DNA of 7,621 nt from Thermomicrobiales bacterium (GTDB taxonomy: Bacteria > Chloroflexota > Chloroflexia > Thermomicrobiales > UBA6265), in contig JADLCW010000420.1 in assembly GCA_020847015.1 (NCBI GenBank), forward strand, positions 1 through 7,621. The letters run 5' to 3'. This document shows, piece after piece, positions 1-5,372 of the stretch. The position numbers and the translations under genes were made by a program. The first letter of the stretch is position 1. Every line of letters starts with the position of its first letter. The notes under the pieces are model-generated. The model saw only the letters and a program-made list of their open reading frames with translations. It was not told where the DNA came from and did not search any database.

Positions 1-512
1 ATCACCACATCGACCCCGTATGAGATGTGATAGGCGCGGCACATCAGTTCGCCGCCGGCCTTGGCCGCAGCGTACGGCGAACGCGGCTGCAATGGGTCGG
101 ATTCGACCGACGCGCGTCCCGGTTCGACATCGCCGTATACCTCGTCAGTGCTGACTTGCAGCATCCGTTTGCCATGTCGCTTCGCCGCCTGCAGCAGCGT
201 GGTGACTCCACTCACGTTGGCCCGAGCGAACGCCTCGGGGTCCAGCAGCGAGCGGTCCACATGAGTTTCGGCGGCAAAGTTGACGATGGCGTCGGTTTCC
301 TCGGCGAGATCGTCGATCAACCCCGCGTCGGCGATATCCCCGTCAACGAACCGAAAACGCGGATCGCTGCAAATCTCGTCGAGATTGGCCAAGTTGCCGG
401 CGTAGGTCAGTGCATCCACCACGACGACCGAATCATCGGAGTGCGCGCTCAGCACCTGCCGCACAAACGCGGATCCGATGAACCCGGCGCCGCCGGTGAC
501 CAAGAGCCTCAT
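1..512 (-). CDS. rmlB: dTDP-glucose 4,6-dehydratase, N-terminal 170 residues (runs off the left edge)
   Basis: This cytoplasmic, NAD-dependent extended short-chain dehydrogenase converts dTDP-glucose to dTDP-4-keto-6-deoxyglucose, the second step of dTDP-rhamnose synthesis. Translating from ATG at 512 gives MRLLVTGGAGFIGSAFV, with the Rossmann motif TGGAGFIG at residues 6-13. The NAD-contacting VDALTYAGN follows at 32-40 and FAAETHVDRS at 79-88. The catalytic loop STDEVYG lies at 121-127, with Asp123 and Glu124 as the acid/base pair typical of this family, and the YxxxK pair is Tyr147/Lys151 (SPYAAAK). All key N-terminal residues are intact. Family members are usually about 320-360 residues, so roughly half lies beyond the left edge. 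It starts three bases after the rmlD stop, with AGGAGAGG at 519-526 as ribosome binding site, and is therefore the third gene of the rml operon. The identification is very secure; the C-terminal half cannot be judged. Confidence 0.96.
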   Translation of the reverse strand, partial: MRLLVTGGAGFIGSAFVRQVLSAHSDDSVVVVDALTYAGNLANLDEICSDPRFRFVDGDIADAGLIDDLAEETDAIVNFAAETHVDRSLLDPEAFARANVSGVTTLLQAAKRHGKRMLQVSTDEVYGDVEPGRASVESDPLQPRSPYAAAKAGGELMCRAYHISYGVDVV

Positions 513-515
513 TGC

Positions 516-1466
516 CTACCTCTCCTCACGGTCGCCGTGCATTCCGGATTCCGCCGCCAGCCGTGGCGCATACGCCTCGACCGCCTCCCGCCACGAACGC
601 AGCCGAATGCCGAGCGCCGCCGCCTGCTGGTTGAGCAGTTGGCTGTCGGCCGGTCGCTTTGCCGGCAAAGGGTATTTGGCCAGAAATGCAGTGGTCGTGG
701 TCGGTCGCACCGATTCCGCAAGCCGACCCACTGCGGTCGTGACCGCTTGCGCCAGTTCGAAGCGGGTGGCGCGGCCCTCGTTTATCAGATGAACGATGCC
801 GCTCGGGCGCACCGCCGCCAGTTCCGCCAGCGCGTCGGCCAGATCCCCGGCGAAGGTGGGCGAGCCAATCTCGTCGTCCACGACTTCGATGGATCCGCGC
901 GCGGCGATAACAGCAAGCACGGTGCGCGGGAAGTGTTTGCCGGCTCCTCCGTAGAGCCATGCGGTGCGCGCTACAGCGAAGCGCGGGTCGATCTCCAATA
1001 CGGCCAGTTCGCCATCGCGCTTGGTTCGCCCGTAGACCGACACCGGGTCGGTCGCGGCGTCTTCGGCATCCGGCGCGCCGCCAAGCCCGGAGAAAACGAA
1101 ATCGGTGGAGACGGCGACCAGCCACGCGCCGACTTCGCGCGCCGCCAGAGCGACATTGCGCGCTCCCTCGATGTTGACGACCGCGGCCCGCGCCGGATCT
1201 CGCTCGGCTCCATCGACATCAGTGTAGGCGGCGCCATGCACGACGAGATCCGGAGCCGCCTCGACGAGCGCTCGCCGGACGGCGTCGCGATCGGTCACAT
1301 CGGCGACCAGATCGACACCCGGCCCGGGCCGGCTGCCGGTCCCGACAACGGTCGCTCCGGCTCGGAGCAACGCCGGGCGCAGATAGCTGCCCAACTGGCC
1401 GGCGGCGCCGGTGAACAGCACCCGTTGGTTCGCCAATCGCACGGCCGAGGTCGTCGCGTTTGACAT
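516..1466 (-). CDS. rmlD: dTDP-4-dehydrorhamnose reductase
   Basis: RmlD reduces dTDP-4-keto-L-rhamnose to dTDP-L-rhamnose with NAD(P)H, the last step of the pathway, in the cytoplasm. From ATG at 1466 the product is 316 residues, slightly longer than the usual 280-300, because about 14 polar residues precede the Rossmann strand. Visible motifs are GAAGQLG (20-26), the HGAAYTDVDGAE block around 77-88, STDFVFSG (120-127), the catalytic Tyr145/Lys149 in YGRTK, RTAWLYG (167-173), GSPTFAGDLA, and a C-terminal RPADSQLLN segment that is the family's RPxxSxLd signature. A TTG one codon upstream (1469) is also in frame. The ATG is preferred because it forms a TGATG stop/start overlap with rmlA, sharing one base and indicating translational coupling. 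A weak GGTGG lies upstream within rmlA. It is the second gene of the rml operon. Confidence 0.95.
   Translation of the reverse strand: MSNATTSAVRLANQRVLFTGAAGQLGSYLRPALLRAGATVVGTGSRPGPGVDLVADVTDRDAVRRALVEAAPDLVVHGAAYTDVDGAERDPARAAVVNIEGARNVALAAREVGAWLVAVSTDFVFSGLGGAPDAEDAATDPVSVYGRTKRDGELAVLEIDPRFAVARTAWLYGGAGKHFPRTVLAVIAARGSIEVVDDEIGSPTFAGDLADALAELAAVRPSGIVHLINEGRATRFELAQAVTTAVGRLAESVRPTTTTAFLAKYPLPAKRPADSQLLNQQAAALGIRLRSWREAVEAYAPRLAAESGMHGDREER
519..526 (-). promoter_or_regulatory. Ribosome binding site of rmlB inside the rmlD 3' end
   Basis: On the minus strand AGGAGAGG precedes ATG at 512 by six bases (core GGAG nine bases before). It overlaps the last codons of rmlD, whose TAG stop occupies 516-518. 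It fixes the rmlB start and lets ribosomes finishing rmlD reload directly. Confidence 0.75.
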
Positions 1467-2533
1467 CAAACGACATCCACCACTGAATGGTCGCCGACCA
1501 TCAGGCGAATTGCCTGAGGTTTCAGTGGCGACGTTTCGATGACCACCTCACGCCCGATCAACGAATCGGCGATGCGCCGCCCAACATGGCGCACCGTGCT
1601 GTGGTCGAGCACGATGGAGTGCTCGATCTCGCAGCCATCCAGCACGCAGTGCGGTCCTATGGCTGTGAAGGGACCGACGTAGGAATCGACCAGCGTGGCG
1701 CCCGCTCCGATCACGGCAGGACCGCGTACGGTGCTGCCGAGCACGCGCGCTCCGGCCTCCACGATGACCGGTCCAACGAGTGTGGACGCCTCATCCACCG
1801 TGCCGTCGATCCGCCGCTGGATGGAGCCGAGCACCAGGCGATTCGCCTCCAACATGTCGTCCTTCTTGCCAGTGTCGATCCATTCGGCGGCGATCAGCGA
1901 CGATTGCACCTCGTACCCCGCATCGATCAACCCCTGGATGGCGTCGGTGATCTCCAGTTCCCCCCGGGCCGATGGAGTCAGCGTCGGGGTGATCTGATGA
2001 ATCTCGGGGCCGAAGAAATAGACTCCGATGACTGCCAGGTCGGAGATGCGCTCTTTCGGTTTTTCGACCAGTCGTACGACGCGTCCGCTCTCGTCAAGCA
2101 CCGCGACGCCAAAAGCTGAAGGATCGTGAACCCGTTTGAGCAGAATCTGTCCCCGTGCCCCGCTGTCGACGAACTGCCGGGCGTGGTCGGCGATGCCGCC
2201 CATGAGAAAGTTGTCGCCCAGGAACATGCAGAAGGGGCTGTCGTCCAGCCAGCGCTCGCCGGTGCGGATCGCATGGGCCAATCCGAGGGGAGCCTCCTGC
2301 GGCAAATACGCGATGCGGGCCCCGAAAGCCGAGCCGTCGCCCACCACGGCGCGCACCTGATCGGCGGTTTCACCGGTAACGATGCCGATCTCGGTGATGC
2401 CGGCCTCGACCAGTTGCTCCAGGGCGTAAAACAACACCGGCTTGTTGGCGACCGGCATCAACTGCTTGGCTCCGGTCGCGGTCAGCGGTCGCAGTCGCGA
2501 TCCCTTGCCGCCGGCAAGCACGAGTCCTTTCAT
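1466..2533 (-). CDS. rmlA: Glucose-1-phosphate thymidylyltransferase, long form with C-terminal beta-helix
   Basis: RmlA joins glucose-1-phosphate and dTTP to give dTDP-glucose and pyrophosphate, the first and usually feedback-controlled step of dTDP-rhamnose synthesis. From ATG at 2533 the protein has 355 residues. Residues 1-235 form the nucleotidyltransferase domain: LAGGKGSRLRPLT (6-18), KQLMPVANKP (23-32), LGDN (105-108, metal-binding Asp107), VEKPK (156-160), GELEITD (191-197) and WIDTG (218-222, second metal Asp220). Residues about 245-350 carry hexapeptide-like turns (VGPVIVEAGARV, RGPAVIGAGATL, VGPFTAIGPHCV), a left-handed beta-helix. This makes it the long RmlA form seen in actinomycetes, archaea and StrD-type antibiotic clusters, unlike the roughly 290-residue enterobacterial enzyme. 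The open frame extends 87 codons further upstream, but that part is not protein-like. An in-frame GTG at 2545, eight bases after a GAGGGG, is an alternative start adding four residues. Confidence 0.95.
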   Translation of the reverse strand: MKGLVLAGGKGSRLRPLTATGAKQLMPVANKPVLFYALEQLVEAGITEIGIVTGETADQVRAVVGDGSAFGARIAYLPQEAPLGLAHAIRTGERWLDDSPFCMFLGDNFLMGGIADHARQFVDSGARGQILLKRVHDPSAFGVAVLDESGRVVRLVEKPKERISDLAVIGVYFFGPEIHQITPTLTPSARGELEITDAIQGLIDAGYEVQSSLIAAEWIDTGKKDDMLEANRLVLGSIQRRIDGTVDEASTLVGPVIVEAGARVLGSTVRGPAVIGAGATLVDSYVGPFTAIGPHCVLDGCEIEHSIVLDHSTVRHVGRRIADSLIGREVVIETSPLKPQAIRLMVGDHSVVDVV

Positions 2534-2537
2534 CGAT

Positions 2538-2574
2538 CCCGTCACGCCCCTCACCCCTCGCCGTTCGCGCACCC
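2538..2574 (-). other. G-run cluster in the rmlA leader, possible G-quadruplex
   Basis: On the minus strand four runs of three or four G occur just before the rmlA start: at 2574-2572, 2557-2554, 2550-2547 and 2540-2538, with loops of 14, 3 and 6 bases. Two runs double as the purine-rich Shine-Dalgarno candidates. Such a run pattern can fold as a quadruplex in RNA, but in a G+C-rich genome it may be chance. It is reported as sequence structure only; a regulatory role is speculative. Confidence 0.25.
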
Positions 2575-2632
2575 GCCGCGCTGCCGGAGAGCCATGCGGC
2601 AGCGATCGATCCCGTGGCCGCGGGCAGATCGA

Positions 2633-2641
2633 ATCGTAGCA
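2633..2641 (-). promoter_or_regulatory. Candidate extended -10 promoter for the rml operon
   Basis: The minus strand reads TGCTACGAT, matching the extended -10 pattern TGnTAnnnT. No good -35 is found at 17 bases (GGCTTG there); TTGCCG occurs only 14 bases away. Transcription would start near 2626, giving a leader of about 90 bases before rmlA. Pattern match only. Confidence 0.3.
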
Positions 2642-2682
2642 CCTTGGGTCGGCGGCAAGCCGGCGAGCACAAGCCTGCCTCG

Positions 2683-2691
2683 TGGTACAGT
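2683..2691 (+). promoter_or_regulatory. Candidate extended -10 promoter for the MFS gene
   Basis: The plus strand reads TGGTACAGT, an extended -10 (TGnTAnnnT) without a recognisable -35. Transcription would begin around 2697-2699, leaving a leader of roughly 57 bases before the TTG start at 2755. Pattern match only. Confidence 0.35.
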
Positions 2692-2741
2692 CCGCCGGAT
2701 TGCCGACAGTGACGGCTACGGCCGCCCCTTTCACTGCGCCA

Positions 2742-2747
2742 GGGAGG
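2742..2747 (+). promoter_or_regulatory. Ribosome binding site selecting the TTG start of the MFS gene
   Basis: GGGAGG lies seven bases before TTG at 2755 and 13 bases before the next candidate start, GTG at 2761. The spacing favours the TTG. Confidence 0.65.
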
Positions 2748-2754
2748 GATCCCG

Positions 2755-4023
2755 TTGGCTGTGCGCTCCCAGACGTCGACTGCGTCCGCCGCACCCGCCG
2801 GCGCCAGCGAATCTCAGGTTCGTCCCGCTCAAGGGTTTGCTCCCGCGCTCGCCCGCTATCCGGTTTTTCGCCGCCTGTGGTTCGCTTCCGTGGCTGGTTC
2901 GGTCGGCCAGTGGATGCAACAGATCGCGCTCGGCTGGCTGGCGCTGGTGATGACCGATTCGGCCGCGTTTGTCGGGTTGGTTTCCTTCGCGGCTGGCGCG
3001 CCGTATCTCATCGTCGGGCCGCTGGGCGGTGCGCTGATCGACCGGGTGGACCGCCGCAAACTGATGCTCGTTTGTCAGGCATTGGCCGCGTTGCTGGCGC
3101 TGGCGGTCGCCGCCGATGTCATCGCCGGCACGATTCAGCCGTGGCGGCTCATCGCTGCCGGGGTGCTCAATGGCTGCTTACAGGCTATTTTGACCCCGAC
3201 TCAGCAGTCGTTGGTTCCACTCCTGGTCGACCGCGCCGACCTCACGAACGCTATCGGGCTAACCAGCGCCGGGCAAAATCTGACCCGCATCGCCGGGCCG
3301 TCGTTGGCAGGGCTGATCATCGGCTTCGTCGGCGTCGGGCAGACGTTCGTATTGCAGGCTGTCGCGTCGGCGATCGCCTTCGCGCTGGTGCTGGGCATCG
3401 CGTTGCCGACCCGTCCTCCGGCGGCCGCCGCTGGTCGCGGCGTTTTCGACGGCATCCGTCTCATCGCCGCCCGCCCCGACTTGCGTGCGCTGTTTCTGCT
3501 GGCCGCCATTCCGGCATTCTTCGTGTTTCCGTACCTTGGCTTTCTGAACATCTTCGCCCGCGACATCCTTCAGATCGGAGCCAGCGGGTTGGGCCTGTTG
3601 ATGGCGGCTTCCGGAGCCGGGGCGGTGATTGGGTCGCTGCTGGTGGCAGCGCGCAGTCGCTCAGAGAGTGTCGGGCGGCAACTGGTGGCGGCCACCATCA
3701 TCTACGGTGTCGTGCTGATGGCGATGTCTCTCTCGCACTCCGTACCGCTGACCATGGCGCTGCTCTTCACCGCCGGTCTGCTGGGCGCCGCTTTCATGAG
3801 CGCCAACAATGCCGCCATCCAGCATCGCATCTCCGACGACGTGCGCGGTCGGGTCATGGGAGCCTACCTGCTGACCTTTGGGCTGATGCCTCTGGGAGCG
3901 CTGCCGCTTGGTTTTCTTGCGGCGCGCATCGGCGCGCCGATGGCGGTGTTCGTCGGAGCCGCGCTCAGCACCGCACTGTCGGCATGGCTGGGGTTTTCCT
4001 CGCGCGCGCTGCGAGAGATTTAG
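2755..4023 (+). CDS. MFS transporter, EntS/MFS_3-like drug or siderophore exporter
   Basis: This is a 422-residue integral membrane protein with about 12 hydrophobic segments after an Ala/Ser/Pro-rich, hydrophilic N-terminus of about 30 residues. The start of the fold, YPVFRRLWFASVAGSVGQWMQQIALGWLAL (35-64), is typical of the EntS-like MFS_3 group. The loop 2-3 signature GGALIDRVDRRKL (91-103) is MFS motif A. LTPTQQSLVPLLVDRADLTNAIGL (146-169) and SDDVRGRVMGAYLLTFGLMPLG (360-381) are further hallmarks of the group, the latter with its conserved RGRVMG. Members are proton-driven exporters of drugs, siderophores or other small molecules; the substrate cannot be read here. Translation starts at TTG, supported by GGGAGG seven bases upstream; GTG at 2761 is the alternative. 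It is divergent from rmlA and its TAG stop interlocks with the TAA of the convergent gene, leaving no room for a terminator between them. Confidence 0.9.
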   Translation: MAVRSQTSTASAAPAGASESQVRPAQGFAPALARYPVFRRLWFASVAGSVGQWMQQIALGWLALVMTDSAAFVGLVSFAAGAPYLIVGPLGGALIDRVDRRKLMLVCQALAALLALAVAADVIAGTIQPWRLIAAGVLNGCLQAILTPTQQSLVPLLVDRADLTNAIGLTSAGQNLTRIAGPSLAGLIIGFVGVGQTFVLQAVASAIAFALVLGIALPTRPPAAAAGRGVFDGIRLIAARPDLRALFLLAAIPAFFVFPYLGFLNIFARDILQIGASGLGLLMAASGAGAVIGSLLVAARSRSESVGRQLVAATIIYGVVLMAMSLSHSVPLTMALLFTAGLLGAAFMSANNAAIQHRISDDVRGRVMGAYLLTFGLMPLGALPLGFLAARIGAPMAVFVGAALSTALSAWLGFSSRALREI

Positions 4024-5231
4024 CCAACCGCGGCTTGCTCCGCTGCGACGAGCCGACCGTCGGCCGACGCCGCAATCAGCTCGTTCACCACCCGCTCGAC
4101 CTCGCCGGGCAGCCGCGGAGCCAGATCGGTTCCGGCCTGGGCAAGCGCCTCCAGCGCCTTCGGCAAATCCGTCGCCACCGGCGAGAGTGGTCCAACACGA
4201 TGGCGCAGCTCACCGCGCCACCACGCGCCAACGCGTCGACGCACCTGGTTCAGGGATGGCGGCTCGACGCCGGCGCCGGCTGCCAGCGCCGCCACCTGCA
4301 CTCGCAGCTCCTTGTTGTAGAGCGGCAACCCCGCTGCCTGATCGACCGCCGAGCGCTGATTGCGAATGGTCTGCACGTCCTCGTTCCAGCGCACGATCAG
4401 TTCGAACGCCGAACGAGCTCGCGTCGCTCGCGCCGCCGCTTCGGCCGCCACCACGCTCTCATCGACCTCGGGTCGGTCTTCGAAAAGCAGCAACGGCTTG
4501 GTCGCATCCAGCCAAAAACCAACCGCGGCCCGCGCCAATCGGAAGTAGTACAGGCCGGCCAGCACACTCTCGTCGATGGTGGTTGGCAAGGCGTCCACAT
4601 CGGCGAGCGGGCGCATCACCCGCACCCCTTCCAAAGGCGCGAAAAACGTATCGGGATCGACCGGGGCCAGCGCGACTTCGTCCGCACGCACCGTGGTGCG
4701 CATGATGCCGTGACGACGGCGCAGCATCAGATGGGTGAGCGGAAAGTCCGGGCTGACGAACACGCCGGGCACCAGATCGGCATCCTCGGGGATGGCGCCC
4801 AACACATGCGGCAGCGCGCCGCGCAGCCCGAGCAGATTCGCCAGCACCTCGACGCTCACCTGTTTGGCGCGTGCCGTCTCCACCGAGAATTTGGCGTCGG
4901 CGGCCTGCACCACCGGGCGGCCGTTGCGTTCGCCCACCAGCAACAGATCCGGATTCTGTAATCCCCGTTTCGAGGCAAGCGCAGCCACCGCGGGAATCGC
5001 GTCGAGCCGCTCGATGCGCTCGACGCGCAGCGGCCCCTTGTCGGCATCGGGGATTGGCCGATTCGACCCGATCCAGGTCGCCGCGTATTCGGCGGAAACG
5101 TCAGCCCAGCGATCGCCGACGAGATTGCTGGCGCCGCCACGATCCGCGAGACCCATCACTTCACGATTCAGCACTGCAGCCACGAGATCCCCGCCGGGGA
5201 GCAGGGAAGATCGCACGATTCGTTCACTCAT
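4020..5231 (-). CDS. Protein of unknown function with a possible PD-(D/E)XK nuclease-like core
   Basis: I do not recognise this 403-residue protein as a named family. It is soluble, with no signal peptide or membrane segment. The middle of the N-terminal half reads NPDLLLVG (93-100), a short turn, then PVVQAADAKFS (106-116). This D95-X16-D112-Ala-K114 arrangement on two adjacent predicted strands, preceded by a helix with Glu49 and followed by a helix with Gln124, is the layout of PD-(D/E)XK nucleases, which cut DNA or RNA using Mg ions. That is inferred from pattern alone. The region 258-340 is helical and Arg-rich (WNEDVQTIRNQRSAVDQ, QVRRRVGAWWRG), possibly nucleic-acid binding. ATG at 5231 has AAGGAAGAG about 11 bases upstream. 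The TAA stop overlaps the MFS TAG. It follows the membrane-protein gene by 141 bp on the same strand and may have its own promoter. Confidence 0.75.
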   Translation of the reverse strand: MSERIVRSSLLPGGDLVAAVLNREVMGLADRGGASNLVGDRWADVSAEYAATWIGSNRPIPDADKGPLRVERIERLDAIPAVAALASKRGLQNPDLLLVGERNGRPVVQAADAKFSVETARAKQVSVEVLANLLGLRGALPHVLGAIPEDADLVPGVFVSPDFPLTHLMLRRRHGIMRTTVRADEVALAPVDPDTFFAPLEGVRVMRPLADVDALPTTIDESVLAGLYYFRLARAAVGFWLDATKPLLLFEDRPEVDESVVAAEAAARATRARSAFELIVRWNEDVQTIRNQRSAVDQAAGLPLYNKELRVQVAALAAGAGVEPPSLNQVRRRVGAWWRGELRHRVGPLSPVATDLPKALEALAQAGTDLAPRLPGEVERVVNELIAASADGRLVAAEQAAVG

Positions 5232-5317
5232 GCGCGATTGCGTCTCTTCCTTCGTTCAGTCGTCCGATCGGCAGCCTCAGCGTCGCCCGATGCGCATTGC
5301 CGGCGCGCCCCCACCTT

Positions 5318-5342
5318 GCGCCCTGTTGAGCATAACAGGCGC
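5318..5342. repeat. Inverted repeat / hairpin between the membrane-protein gene and the unknown gene
   Basis: Minus-strand GCGCCTGTT and AACAGGGCGC flank a six-base loop ATGCTC. They pair over nine base pairs with one bulged G. No T-tract follows on either strand, so it is not a standard intrinsic terminator. It could be an operator, a weak or Rho-aided terminator for the upstream gene, or an mRNA processing site. Confidence 0.55.
5329..5337 (-). promoter_or_regulatory. Candidate extended -10 promoter for the unknown gene, inside the hairpin
   Basis: The minus strand reads TGTTATGCT, an extended -10 (TGnTAnnnT), lying in the upstream arm and loop of the inverted repeat 5318-5342. Transcription would start near 5322, about 90 bases before ATG at 5231. 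No clear -35 was found. A repressor bound to the palindrome would cover this site. Pattern match only. Confidence 0.3.
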
Positions 5343-5372
5343 ATGAATCGGTACGCGATGCGAACGTCATCT

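Larger units (their letters stand above)
2534..2754. promoter_or_regulatory. Divergent intergenic region between rmlA and the MFS gene
   Basis: This 221-bp gap separates divergently transcribed genes and must hold the start signals for both. It contains a candidate extended -10 on each strand (2633-2641 minus; 2683-2691 plus) and an 11-base direct repeat ATCGATCCCGT at 2532-2542 and 2605-2615. It also has a GATCGATC palindrome at 2604-2611 and the imperfect inverted repeat GGCAAGC/GCCTGCC around 2653-2679. No convincing -35 hexamer, riboswitch or intrinsic terminator was seen. A 14-codon open frame (2551-2595, minus) lies in the presumed rmlA leader but lacks a good ribosome site. Confidence 0.7.

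Noticed and set aside
27..1463. Long plus-strand open frame of 478 codons opposite rmlB and rmlD
   Set aside because: The translation is low-complexity and Arg/Gly/Asp-rich with no family motifs, while the opposite strand encodes two textbook enzymes. It is a high-GC antisense artefact.
2551..2595. 14-codon minus-strand open frame (MALRQRGGCANGEG) in the rmlA leader
   Set aside because: It has no convincing ribosome binding site, and no amino-acid run or paired hairpins suggest attenuation. It is too short to support as a leader peptide.
2702..2716. GCCG-ACAGTGA-CGGC inverted repeat in the MFS leader
   Set aside because: Four-base arms are expected by chance in G+C-rich DNA, and there is no link to a known operator.
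2534..2794. N-terminal extension of rmlA by 87 codons
   Set aside because: RmlA homologues begin at MKGLVLAGG. The extension would cross the divergent promoter region and the start of the MFS gene and has no protein-like character.
4030..4043. Small hairpin GCGG-CTTGCT-CCGC just after the MFS stop
   Set aside because: The stem is only four base pairs without a T-tract and lies inside the coding sequence of the convergent gene, so it does not support a terminator call.
2682..4961. Plus-strand open frame of 759 codons spanning the MFS gene and the convergent gene
   Set aside because: It is out of frame with the clear MFS protein and antisense to the next gene. Its Arg-rich sequence without hydrophobic segments is typical of a shadow frame.
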